From Microbacterium sp. MYb54 (GTDB lineage Bacteria > Actinomycetota > Actinomycetes > Actinomycetales > Microbacteriaceae): a stretch of DNA of 64,000 nucleotides. Within the stretch, counting starts at the first letter, position 1. The number at the start of each line of letters is the position of its first letter. This document shows positions 18,612 to 26,897 of this stretch, piece by piece. Under the pieces are notes generated by a model that was not told the DNA's origin, made no database searches, and worked only from the letters and a program-made list of their open reading frames with translations. The stretch spans positions 1 through 64,000 of the forward strand of contig NZ_PCPA01000017.1 of NCBI RefSeq assembly GCF_002979515.1, written 5' to 3'. A program made the translations under genes and the position numbers.

Positions 18612-19586
18612 TCATTTGTCGCTGTTGCGAGGCTCACTTTGAGTCCTTTGAGTCCTTTGAGTCGCCCTCAACCTGGACGCCGCATCTCGTGGGATGCCTG
18701 CCTGCGTGCGCAGCGTCCTTGGAGTGGTCGCATAGGCCTGGCTGATGGCTCGACGGAGGCTTGTTGTGGAGGGGAATCCGGCGTGTTGCGCTACCTGATC
18801 GATGCTGAGGTGGGCGTACCGGGGGTCGATGAGGAATGAGTGAGCACGGCGTGCCCGTTGGTGACGGATTTCACCGGCGATGGTGTTCCCCGATTCGGTG
18901 AAGACAAGCTGCAGCTGACGCAGCGAGAATTGGACCTGCCGAGCGACGCGAGAGGGCGTTAGTGTGGGATCGCCACACTGGTGGGCAATGACGGATATCG
19001 CGCTGTTCCGCAGCGCCGCATGGGCTGCGCTCTGGGGAACCTGTTCTCCGATCCGGTCTGTTAGTAGCGCTCCGCACATGTCCAGCAGTAGCTGCTCGAG
19101 GGCGCACTGCTCGACAACCGATGCCTGGAGGTCGGAGTTCAACAGCACATCTGCGAATCGTTGCACCGAAGCGTCGAGCACTTTACGGTTGGCGAAGGCG
19201 ATCGCCTTCTGGGGCAGAGGGGACGCGCCCGGATCAATTGCGGAGCGAGGGATAAGTATGGCGGTGATCTGCCAGGGCCCGTGCCAGTGGACGTCGCGGA
19301 CTAGCCCGTGCGGTGCGATGACAAGCCGCAATGAATCTCTCGCCCAGGGGCCGTGTGGAGGTCGGGACCAGATCGTTCGTGCCGTGATGAAGGCGAAAAG
19401 CGCATGTTCAGGGTACATCGAGGTCGTATCGATATGGAGTTCTGTTGATGGACCGCTGATGCTGAGCAGCAGGACATCTCGAGCTCGGCACGCACGAGAT
19501 CGGAGCACGGGGTCGCCATAAACGGGGCGTATACCGTACGCGCGGAGGTCGCTACTGCCTATCGATTGCATGAACGAATGATTCAC
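18612..19586 (-). CDS. AraC-family transcriptional regulator
   Basis: About 324 residues. The GTG at 19586 is chosen as the start because AAAGGAGGA lies at correct distance on the minus strand; the frame stays open further upstream without a ribosome site. The N-terminal two thirds is an AraC-binding-like-2 sensor domain. The C-terminal DNA-binding domain carries two helix-turn-helix units: LTPSRVARQVQFSLRQLQLVF and LSIDQVAQHAGFPSTTSLRR. The extreme C-terminus has RTQRTQ encoded by three 9-bp repeats. It is convergent with paralogue 2; whether it regulates the surface proteins is unknown. Confidence 0.85.
   Translation of the reverse strand: MNHSFMQSIGSSDLRAYGIRPVYGDPVLRSRACRARDVLLLSISGPSTELHIDTTSMYPEHALFAFITARTIWSRPPHGPWARDSLRLVIAPHGLVRDVHWHGPWQITAILIPRSAIDPGASPLPQKAIAFANRKVLDASVQRFADVLLNSDLQASVVEQCALEQLLLDMCGALLTDRIGEQVPQSAAHAALRNSAISVIAHQCGDPTLTPSRVARQVQFSLRQLQLVFTESGNTIAGEIRHQRARRAHSFLIDPRYAHLSIDQVAQHAGFPSTTSLRRAISQAYATTPRTLRTQAGIPRDAASRLRATQRTQRTQSEPRNSDK
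18637..18663. repeat. Three tandem 9-bp units
   Basis: CTTTGAGTC occurs three times in a row at the 3' end of the AraC gene. Unit length is a multiple of three, so copy changes would lengthen or shorten the tail without a frameshift. Confidence 0.85.
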
Positions 19587-20214
19587 CAGACGTCCTCCTT
19601 TGGGAGCAGCATAGGTCGATGTCGCGTTCTCGCCCATCCTGACGGTGCCGGCAGGAGAGCGATGACGAGTGATTCGAACTCGCCGAGTCTCATCCAGAAC
19701 CCGTTGACGGTGTGGTGCTCAGCGGCGGACAGCACCGATCATGATGAGATGCATGAGAAGGACGCAACCAGTGTTCTCATGCCGGCAACGCTCGCATCTT
19801 CACAACCCGTCGCTGTCAGAAGATGGACGCGACGAGACAGAAGGCCGACCCGTCCTCAGAGGGGGTCGGGCCTTGCCTGGAAACAGCTAAGGGGTCTTTG
19901 AGGTTCCATATGCCGGGCCCTTGAAGCTCGGATCCTCACACAACGGGTCCTGTCGGACCTGATCGTGCGCGATTTGAATACGGCACATCCGGAGGGATAC
20001 GCAGGTGCCCGCAGGTGCTCTCGTCTGTCGTCCTCCCACTTGCGGCGTCGCTCGCGTGCGGAAGCTGGGGAGTGCCCGAGGCCGCTTCGGCCTGGTCTGG
20101 GCGCATGATCAGGGCTCTGTCGTGATGGAGCTTCGTTGGGGCGCGAGGGGCCCGAGTGTCAATAATATTGGTTCCTTCAAGCCGGATGGTGTTGCGGTGG
20201 ATTAGGGGGAGCAG
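19587..20214. other. Intergenic region
   Basis: About 630 bases between the divergent AraC and hydrolase genes. A hairpin lies at 19841-19874. Short frames on both strands show no recognisable motif or ribosome site, so I support no gene here. The promoters of both flanking genes must lie within it. Confidence 0.5.
19841..19874 (+). terminator. Hairpin with one bulge
   Basis: AAGGCCGACCC pairs with GGGTCGGGCCTT, leaving one bulged C, around a 10-base loop. No supported gene ends nearby on +, so the role is unclear. Confidence 0.3.
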
Positions 20215-22293
20215 GTGGGGCGAGCCAGCAAGAAGGGCAAGAAGCAGAGACGGGTTGTCTCGACGAAGACGGACGGGCGGGCGTATCGCGCCGGAATCCT
20301 TATCGTTCACGGGGTGGGGAACCAACGGGTGGGGGCTACGGCGAGGTTCGCCGCGACGCGTGCGGCGCGGGCGCTCGTCGATGTGGGGGAGGAAGCGAGA
20401 GAAGTGCCGCTTCCTGCGTTGGCTGGCACCCCTCGGGCGCATCAGCTGACGATGCCGGGACTTCGCCCGGTGCTCATCGCGGAAAGCCATTGGGCATCTA
20501 TCATTCGTGAGAGGCGGAAGAACGGGTCGCGTGATGTTCTTGCCCGCTGCTGGATGGTTGTGTCTGTTCTCCCGTTTCTCCTCGCAGCTGTGGTGTCTCC
20601 GCGTGCCCATGAGAAGCATGTACCCGACACGCGACTTGCGTGGTGGAACTTCGGCTGGGTTCGAGAGCTGGGCCCGGCGTTGTGGCGGACCGTGACTGTG
20701 ATCGGGATTGCGTTGCTGGTCGGGGTTAGCCTGAGCCTGTTACCGCTGTGGGCGTTGCTGTCAGTCCTCGCCTTGACTCCTGCTGTGCTGTGGGTGACTC
20801 TGCGGTGGAGATGGGATGTCATCGAGCACATTCGAGTGGTGAGCATTCAATCCGACGCGAGGACAGCGGTGGAGGAGCGACTGGTCCGCGATATTGAGTA
20901 TGTTTCGGAGCGTTGCGATGAAGTATGGATCGTTGGTCATTCGCAAGGTGGGTATCTCGCCCATCGAGTTCTCGCCGAGAGAGGGCGCGGGCGATGGTTG
21001 AATGTGAAGAAGTTCACGGGGCTTGCATCTGGTCTGCGTCCGATACGACTCATCTCGATGGTGCGGGAGCACCGGTGGGGGTGGAGCGGCTGGCTGATGC
21101 TCACCGGCGTCGCGATGATGATGGCCGCAATGGTTTGGGGGTACGAGCCCGGCGGTTTCGCTAACACCGCCGGCAGCCGCCTGCTCTCTCAGACGATGCT
21201 GCTTGGTCTGGCTCAACCGTTGGCGACGCTAGGAGAGAGCGAAGTGCCCACGCTCATCTTCGGCAACGCCTTACCAACCCAATGGGGGATGTTTCCGTTG
21301 CTCGGCGCTGGGATTACACTGCTCGCCGCCGGAGCATGGACGGGCAGAAGGCACAGACGATCGATGTCAATGATCCCTTCGATACCATCCCGTGTCATCT
21401 GGGAGGAGCTCACCTCCCCAAATGACATCGTCGGCAGCATGCCTATACCCGAGATCCCCTCGACAGTGTTGCGCCGCACAATCCCTAGCCTTCGGCAGCC
21501 TGTCGGTGATCACTTGATGGGTTCGTATCTATCCCGTCGCTCCACCTTTCGTCTGGAAGTGGCTCGATGGATTGCTCGCCCAGCGGTGCGGTCAGCCAAG
21601 TTCGCCAGTTTGGATGCCGTCACCGACGACCTTGCGCACCTGTCCGAACGTTCCTACCGTCTACGCTTGACGGTTCAGATGGTGTTCATCTTCCTATTGA
21701 TCCTCGTCCCCGTTGCCACGATTGGGCGGTCGTTGCTTGCGGCATCTGCGGCATTCATCTATATTGCGGTCGGCGTCGCTATGAGCATTGCGATTCTGGC
21801 AGGAATCTGGTGGTACGCAGGTGCAACTTGGCGGATATCGCGCTACCTGAGAGCAGTTCGAGAGGCGGAGGAGTACCTGCCTTCACGGTGGAGCACTCGC
21901 CCCGCATGGGTAACCGCGCTCACCGGCACTGTCGCGCTGCTCACCGTACTCGGTTCGCTCAGCACCCTCGCCTATGCCGACCTCGTCGCGGCTGTCCGAC
22001 TCGTCGGCGTCGCGGCTGCCATGGAAGGCAGCGCCGGGGCGTTGATGGCAGCGGCGATTCCAACGACTGCGGCATTGTGTCTGGCAGTCGCCGGGCTCAG
22101 GATGGTTCGCGGGTTCCTCATCCTCGGCGGGCTATTTGTGGGGCGGTCGATTCTGGAGCTCGGCGAAGGAGGGGAGGAATGGCTTGCGCTAGGAGCACCG
22201 GGTATCTGGATGCCGCTACTAGCCGGCCTTGGCCTGTTGGTCGCCCTGATCGGCAACGTGCGGACCTCCAGAACCGCGACCGGTGGAGAGTGA
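20215..22293 (+). CDS. Polytopic membrane alpha/beta-hydrolase
   Basis: A 692-residue protein starting at GTG 20215 after AGGGGGAGCAG. An N-terminal strand ends in LIVHGVGNQ (residues 29-37), the oxyanion-side motif of lipase-like hydrolases. The nucleophile elbow GHSQGG is at 241-246, with Ser243 as probable catalytic residue. At least eight hydrophobic segments (about 113-130, 158-195, 285-305, 345-365, 470-520, 560-585, 600-660, 675-690) embed it in the membrane, and two lie between the oxyanion and nucleophile motifs, which is unusual. Similar architectures exist among uncharacterised actinobacterial proteins. The substrate is unknown; a lipid or envelope ester is plausible. Confidence 0.7.
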   Translation: MGRASKKGKKQRRVVSTKTDGRAYRAGILIVHGVGNQRVGATARFAATRAARALVDVGEEAREVPLPALAGTPRAHQLTMPGLRPVLIAESHWASIIRERRKNGSRDVLARCWMVVSVLPFLLAAVVSPRAHEKHVPDTRLAWWNFGWVRELGPALWRTVTVIGIALLVGVSLSLLPLWALLSVLALTPAVLWVTLRWRWDVIEHIRVVSIQSDARTAVEERLVRDIEYVSERCDEVWIVGHSQGGYLAHRVLAERGRGRWLNVKKFTGLASGLRPIRLISMVREHRWGWSGWLMLTGVAMMMAAMVWGYEPGGFANTAGSRLLSQTMLLGLAQPLATLGESEVPTLIFGNALPTQWGMFPLLGAGITLLAAGAWTGRRHRRSMSMIPSIPSRVIWEELTSPNDIVGSMPIPEIPSTVLRRTIPSLRQPVGDHLMGSYLSRRSTFRLEVARWIARPAVRSAKFASLDAVTDDLAHLSERSYRLRLTVQMVFIFLLILVPVATIGRSLLAASAAFIYIAVGVAMSIAILAGIWWYAGATWRISRYLRAVREAEEYLPSRWSTRPAWVTALTGTVALLTVLGSLSTLAYADLVAAVRLVGVAAAMEGSAGALMAAAIPTTAALCLAVAGLRMVRGFLILGGLFVGRSILELGEGGEEWLALGAPGIWMPLLAGLGLLVALIGNVRTSRTATGGE

Positions 22294-22413
22294 CATTGCG
22301 TGCCACGCATTGTTGCGAGTGCTGGGGGTCCGTCGGACGAGGGACCGAAGTCGACCGTAGAGTCCGTCGCAGGGGGGAGGTGTCTGGGAATTGCGCGTTT
22401 TAGCGTGAGCACT

Positions 22414-22551
22414 ATGAACACCATGGACCTTGCGTCGGTGATCTTCGGTGCCTCCCTGGTTGCCGGAGTGTGGGGCCTCCTCGCGCCGTGTGTGCGTGCG
22501 TGGCTAGCCCGTACGGATGACGACATTACGACGCTGTGGCGGGGGCCCTAG
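22414..22551 (+). CDS. Possible small membrane protein (45 aa)
   Basis: A frame starting MNTMDLASVIFGASLVAGVW with one hydrophobic segment of about 20 residues and a polar tail. There is no clear ribosome site and no recognised relative. It lies about 120 bases after the membrane hydrolase. Kept because its composition looks protein-like; it could be chance. Confidence 0.25.
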   Translation: MNTMDLASVIFGASLVAGVWGLLAPCVRAWLARTDDDITTLWRGP

Positions 22552-22666
22552 AGCTTACGAGTGTGGAGGCTGGCCGGTGTTTCGATTTTCCCCTCGGGGC
22601 CCGGCCTGGCTTCGGCTTCGCGGTTTCCCCCGTGAAGGTTCGAGCTTGCTCACCAAGCCGAGGCCC

Positions 22667-22698
22667 GGGGTGTAGTGCGTTCCGGCGCGCTACACCCC
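22667..22698. repeat. GTAGTGC-family hairpin, copy 3
   Basis: GGGGTGTAGTGCG at 22667-22679 pairs with 22686-22698 over 13 positions with one G-T wobble; loop of 6 bases. Confidence 0.65.
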
Positions 22699-22807
22699 GC
22701 TATCTGACCAGAGAGCGTGTGGTGGACATCAAGACAGGGATGATCTCGAATACCGCAAGTGGGAGTCTGAACTGCCGTCCCTTATCCGCGATTGAGAGGG
22801 CCCGCAC

Positions 22808-23200
22808 ATGGGGGCGACCAAGCGCTCTTCGACCACGCCGTCGCTCCCCTGCGCCGCCGGTGGCCTGAAGCGCCAGCGGTGGCTGCCTCGGTGTATCTCG
22901 AGGACGTTTCCTCATTCACAGGGTGTCGTTTGACAACTTCAATGCGGTGATAAGCCTCTGTGCGGAGACGGGACCCATCTGTGAGGCTTGCTCGTTGGGG
23001 AAGCGTGTGGTGGCGTTGATTTGTGTGAGCGGACGATCAAGCGACGGCGACTCCTTTGTCCTTGCGCCGTGCGGGGTTTGTCAGGAACGACTCGCCTTGT
23101 GGGGGCCCGACGCCGAGGTGGGTGTCGGCGACGGGGGCAGCACAGTCGGGTGATCAAGCCAGCCACTAGGAGAGCTGAACCCCCTCGCCCGTATCCAGGG
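22808..23200 (+). pseudogene. Cytidine deaminase remnant
   Basis: In three frames but in the right order: DQALFDHAVAPLRRRWPE, then AVAASVYLEDVSSFTG, then VSFDNFNAVISLCAETGPIC and LAPCGVCQERLALWGPD. The zinc-binding C-A-E and P-C-G-x-C motifs of cytidine/deoxycytidine deaminases are intact. Frameshifts lie in the G-run after 22808, near 22923 (one missing G) and near the C-terminus. The normal length is about 130 residues. Pyrimidine salvage activity is lost unless these are sequencing errors. Confidence 0.65.
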
Positions 23201-23242
23201 AGGCGCTCCAGAGTGGAGCATTGTAGACATGGAGAGACACGG

Positions 23243-23611
23243 ATGAAAGAACAGTCGCAGATAAACCGATCTGGACACATCCGCCTAGACGCGGAGCGAC
23301 TAAGCCGGATGCTAGAGCTCACATTTACCCAGCACGCAGGTCGCCCTTGTCATATCATCGAGCGCGCGCTACGGCAACAATGGGCCCGTACCAGCGTCTA
23401 CACACGCCCAATTTATGCTCGCGAAATCGCCGCGATCGCTCAAGCGATCCACAACCATCGACGGGTCTGGGTCGATCGCAACGGAACCGTACTAGCTGCA
23501 CCTGCACAGGATGAATCTCCACAGCCAGCCATCTCACCCGCCACGTTGCCGACGTCGGTCGGCGCCGGCGGAGTGACGGGTACTGATGGGCCTCTCGGAG
23601 ACGACTCTTGA
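23243..23611 (+). CDS. Hypothetical protein (122 aa)
   Basis: Starts MKEQSQINRSGHIRLDAERL. The ATG at 23243 follows GGAGAGACACGG. The middle contains HIIERALRQQWARTSVYTRP and AIAQAIHNHRRVWVDRNG, which looks like a small helical protein with a C-terminal beta hairpin; the tail is Pro/Gly-rich and probably disordered. No family was recognised. It ends upstream of a strong bidirectional hairpin. It follows the cytidine deaminase remnant by about 40 bases. Confidence 0.45.
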   Translation: MKEQSQINRSGHIRLDAERLSRMLELTFTQHAGRPCHIIERALRQQWARTSVYTRPIYAREIAAIAQAIHNHRRVWVDRNGTVLAAPAQDESPQPAISPATLPTSVGAGGVTGTDGPLGDDS

Positions 23612-23766
23612 TACCCGTGATTCACCCCCATATCACACGCGTGGTCTCACACCCGTAGCGATCCGTTAACCACGATCGTGGGTAAACTCGCGCGGCCCAG
23701 CGCATAGGCGGCGTTGTGATGTCGCCTTGGGGGCCTCTGTCCGCACGAGACGCTTGGCGTGGCGTC

Positions 23767-23808
23767 GGAAACCTCATCACCGTCGACTCGGATGGTGATG
23801 AGGTTTCC
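23767..23808. terminator. Bidirectional terminator hairpin
   Basis: A perfect 15-bp stem: GGAAACCTCATCACC at 23767-23781 pairs with 23794-23808, loop of 12 bases. An outer TGGCG/CGCCA pair extends it. It lies between the + gene ending at 23611 and the - gene ending at 23830 and probably terminates both. Confidence 0.75.
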
Positions 23809-23829
23809 AGAGCGCCACGCTCGTGTGGA

Positions 23830-24999
23830 TCAGCCCCCTGGGGCGACAGCAGGCGCGGCGTCGACGATCTCTTGTGTGAAGCGGAAGACGGATGTGGGTG
23901 CGTCGGCGGGGAGGAAGGGGCTTTCTCCGATCGCCTCTCTTTCGGCGTACACACCGGATGTTCTCTTCAGCTGCTCGGACGCTTCGACAAGTGTGTCGGT
24001 GTTCACGACGAGACGGCGGACGGCGTCGTCGTTCTCGTATCGCAGTGTTGTGACGCCACCGGTGACCGATTCGATGTGGACGTTCTCGGAGAGGGCGATC
24101 GCCTGCAGGTAGAAAGACAGCTGCTGGGAGTCGATGGGCACGGGGCTGGTGAGTGCGGACTGCATGAGCTGAGAGAACACCTGCCCGATGGCGTCTTCTC
24201 GGGTTGCATCTTCTCCCAGGCCGGCGGCGAGGGCATCGAGGTACTCGCTGGGATCCGAACTGAGCACCCCTTCACCCTCGACGAGTGGTTTCCCATCCAA
24301 ACCCGTCATCTCCGATGGTGTCGTTTTGGTCCGGGATGGATCGGTGGCTCCTTGCAGGTCGGAGCGGAGCCCTGAGTCGGTGGTCGTCGGTGGGCGAGGC
24401 GTGTCGATGATGTCGCGCCAGTTGCCGTAGGCCGCTCCGTAGTAGGAGTCCCATGCATCGTGGACGGCCTGCTTGTCGCCGTTCGCCTCGATCGGCTGGA
24501 ACGAACTCGACTCGAGGATGATCGGCTGGGCGCCGTCTGCCGAGATGTACGACGAAGTGATCCACCGGGTGGTCATCGAACCGAGGGCGCCGGTGCGAAC
24601 CCAATCGAAGGGCTCTGGTGATCCGGGCGGCTGCAGCATCTGGGTCTGCTCGAACGTGACCGTGGCCTTCCGCCACATTCCCGCGGGGATCGTGCTGTCG
24701 GCGAGCTGTGTTGCGACCCTGGTCACGATCTCATCCGCGGCCGCGGGCACGAAAGGAGCGGGAGGCGCGGCGTGATCCGCGACAGTTCCGACGGTGAGCA
24801 CGCCGCTTGCGAGGACTGCGACTCCAGACAGCCCGAGTGCACCGCCGACTGCCCCGACCGTGAACCCGTAACGCCTGCGGTGCCGGCGTCGGGCTTCTCG
24901 GGCGATCTCGCGCTGGAGTTGGACCCGTGATCCGGTCACGTCGGCGTCTTCGCCGTGTGGTGCGGTGTTCCATTCACGAACGCGATTCAAGATATCCAT
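23830..24999 (-). CDS. CU044_5270-family protein (sigma-factor partner)
   Basis: A 389-residue protein. Residues 1-45 are cytoplasmic and charged (MDILNRVREWNTAPHGEDAD, ending ARRRHRRRY), residues about 46-72 form one membrane helix, and the rest is a large external domain. This is the layout of the CU044_5270 family, which sits directly downstream of ECF sigma genes in actinobacteria and probably acts as an anti-sigma or sensory partner. The ATG overlaps the sigma-factor coding region by 26 bases, so the two are co-transcribed and likely translationally coupled. The signal it senses is not apparent. Confidence 0.75.
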   Translation of the reverse strand: MDILNRVREWNTAPHGEDADVTGSRVQLQREIAREARRRHRRRYGFTVGAVGGALGLSGVAVLASGVLTVGTVADHAAPPAPFVPAAADEIVTRVATQLADSTIPAGMWRKATVTFEQTQMLQPPGSPEPFDWVRTGALGSMTTRWITSSYISADGAQPIILESSSFQPIEANGDKQAVHDAWDSYYGAAYGNWRDIIDTPRPPTTTDSGLRSDLQGATDPSRTKTTPSEMTGLDGKPLVEGEGVLSSDPSEYLDALAAGLGEDATREDAIGQVFSQLMQSALTSPVPIDSQQLSFYLQAIALSENVHIESVTGGVTTLRYENDDAVRRLVVNTDTLVEASEQLKRTSGVYAEREAIGESPFLPADAPTSVFRFTQEIVDAAPAVAPGG

Positions 25000-25576
25000 G
25001 ACCGGCCTCTTTCCTGTCTTCTCTCGTGCTGATCTGTTCGCGGGCCGGGGCGAGAAGCCGCCGGACTCTATTGAGCCGGGACTTGACTGTCCCGACGGGG
25101 ATCGATTGTGCTGCTGCGACCTCCTCGTATCCGAGGTCGCCCCAGGCGTAAAGGAGCAGCGTGTCGCGATCCCGTGATGACAGCGCCGCGATCAGCGGTG
25201 CGATCCGCTGCAGATCCGCCTGCGCGTCCAGCTGATCCGCGAGTAGCTCCGTCGGTGATTCTTGTGCCATACCTATGTCCTGGTGCAGAGCGACGAGGAG
25301 TGCGCGGAGGTGTTTCGCCTCACGTTCGCGGTGGCGGTGCATCACCTTTGTCGCGATGCCGAGTAGCCACGGGCGAGCCGGATCGGCATCGCTCCGGAAG
25401 GTCTTGCGCTTGCGGAAGGCGATCAGGAACGTCTCGCTCACAATGTCGTCTGCGGCGTCCGACCCGACCCGCCGGAACGCATACGCACGCACTCGCTGGG
25501 CGTGTCTCTCGAACAGCTCGGAGAACATGGACGCCTCACGGACCGAGCCGCGGATGATCTCTCTATCGGTCTTCAC
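24974..25576 (-). CDS. ECF-type RNA polymerase sigma factor
   Basis: About 200 residues from the GTG at 25576; an upstream GTG at 25648 is possible but the extra residues look unlike the family. Region 2 is visible as MFSELFERHAQRVRAYAFRR, then DAADDIVSETFLIAFRKR. Region 4 is LSSRDRDTLLLYAWGDLGYE, then EVAAAQSIPVGTVKSRLNRV. It redirects RNA polymerase to a small regulon in response to an envelope or external signal. Its overlap with the CU044_5270-family gene is the standard arrangement for this sigma group. Confidence 0.88.
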   Translation of the reverse strand: MKTDREIIRGSVREASMFSELFERHAQRVRAYAFRRVGSDAADDIVSETFLIAFRKRKTFRSDADPARPWLLGIATKVMHRHREREAKHLRALLVALHQDIGMAQESPTELLADQLDAQADLQRIAPLIAALSSRDRDTLLLYAWGDLGYEEVAAAQSIPVGTVKSRLNRVRRLLAPAREQISTREDRKEAGHGYLESRS

Positions 25577-25920
25577 AAGAGGTATTCCCGATCGTTCTGG
25601 TTCTTGTTCACGACGGCGACCAGGCCTGAGGTCGGCGAAGGATGGCACACACGATGGTTGCCGCCTCCGGTACTCGACGGACCGGTGTCACGATGCCCGT
25701 GTACACGCAGCGAGACGTTCAGACAGAGTACGCACGATCGGCGTGTCCATGTCTTGCGGGGAGGGAGTGATTCTCGGATGGGGGTTCCGCACAACGGTTG
25801 GGGAGATCACCAACGATGCAACGGGCGTGCGCGGGTTCTGATCGCCGGGCGCCGAAGAGATGCGGCCGCCTCTTCGCCAGCGGGCGGGCGCATCGTCTCC
25901 CCGGTGCTAGCGTTTCGAAC
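25577..25920. other. Divergent intergenic region
   Basis: About 340 bases between the sigma-factor and GntR genes. It must carry both promoters. I see no gene and no convincing -35/-10 pair or operator. Confidence 0.5.
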
Positions 25921-26595
25921 ATGCCCGCTTCGAGGACTCGCCAGGAAGAGGTGTATCGTCTGCTCCGGGCGGACATTCTGTCGGGCCGCGTTCAGCCGGG
26001 CGAGCGTCTGGCCTTCGCCGCACTCTGCGATCGTTTTTCCGTGAGCGTCGGTGCTGTGCGTGAGGCTTTGCAGCGCCTCGCCGAGCAGTCGCTCGTTCGT
26101 TCGGAGCCGCAACGTGGCTTCGTCGTCATGCCTCTCAGTGAAGCCGATCTGCGCGACCTCACCGAGGCGCGCGTCCACATCGAGACGCTGACGTTGCGCC
26201 AGGCGATCCGTGACGGCGACCTCGACTGGGAGGGTCGCCTCGTCGCGGTGCACCACCGCCTCGCAGTGACGCCGGTGTATGCCCCCGGACATCCTGATCG
26301 GCTGAGCGAGGCCTGGGCGGAGGTGCACAACGAGTTTCACGGAGTACTCCTCGCGGGATGCCGCAACCCGCGACTCACCGAGATCGCGAACCACCTGCGG
26401 GCATCAGCGGAACTCTACCGCCGGTGGTCGGTGCCGCTGTCCGATCGCACGCATCCTCGGGACATTCCCGCTGAACACGCGGCGATCGTGGACGCCGTGC
26501 TGGCGCGCGACGCTGAACTCGCCAGCCGTCGACTCGCCGAGCACATCGAGACCACGACGCGCTTGCTGCTGGAGTCGGGCCGCCTCTCGGTCTGA
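25921..26595 (+). CDS. GntR/FadR-type regulator (FCD domain)
   Basis: A 224-residue regulator. The N-terminal winged helix is GntR-like: RTRQEEVYRLLRADILSGRV, then QPGERLAFAALCDRFSVSVG and AVREALQRLAEQSLVR. The C-terminal all-helical FCD domain has the expected metal/ligand-binding histidines (NEFHGVLLAGC; PAEHAAIVDAVLARD; LAEHIETT). Members of this subgroup usually repress a neighbouring catabolic operon and are released by an organic acid. Here the aromatic operon starts about 240 bases downstream on the same strand, so it is the obvious target. Confidence 0.88.
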   Translation: MPASRTRQEEVYRLLRADILSGRVQPGERLAFAALCDRFSVSVGAVREALQRLAEQSLVRSEPQRGFVVMPLSEADLRDLTEARVHIETLTLRQAIRDGDLDWEGRLVAVHHRLAVTPVYAPGHPDRLSEAWAEVHNEFHGVLLAGCRNPRLTEIANHLRASAELYRRWSVPLSDRTHPRDIPAEHAAIVDAVLARDAELASRRLAEHIETTTRLLLESGRLSV

Positions 26596-26710
26596 ACCTC
26601 CGACCATCTCCGGGAAGGTGGCCGACGGTGGGATCCGACCACCGGCTCGCGGGGCATGGGGGCCGGAAGCGTCCCGCGCGCCGGCGCGAGCGCGGTGTCG
26701 CGGAGCGCTC

Positions 26711-26750
26711 CCGGCAGAATTTAGAAATTCATTGAGTATTTCGAAAGTTA
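26711..26750 (+). promoter_or_regulatory. AT-rich promoter/operator region of the aromatic operon
   Basis: A sharply AT-rich patch in otherwise GC-rich DNA, containing GAATTTAGAAATTC and TATTTCGAAAG, both partly self-complementary. It lies about 90-125 bases before the first reading frame of the operon. A GntR operator overlapping the promoter is a reasonable guess; no exact -35/-10 pair is claimed. Confidence 0.4.
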
Positions 26751-26834
26751 GTGGCAAGCTGGGCCAAAGCATGACGGAGTGCTGTTCGCGCGAGCGGGTC
26801 GCACACCGCGGTCGCTACGCATGAGGAGACGAAG

Positions 26835-26897
26835 ATGTCACAGAAGATGCCGTGCGCGCAGATTCCCTTCGCGATCGTCGACGAGGCCTGCGCATGA
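26835..26897 (+). CDS. 20-residue leader-like ORF
   Basis: ATG at 26835 follows GAGGAGACGAAG, a much better ribosome site than that of the monooxygenase itself. The frame reads MSQKMPCAQIPFAIVDEACA and stops at a TGA overlapping the monooxygenase ATG (ATGA at 26894-26897). It probably delivers ribosomes to the next gene by coupling. It could instead be the remaining 5' end of a deleted gene fused to the operon. Confidence 0.5.
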   Translation: MSQKMPCAQIPFAIVDEACA

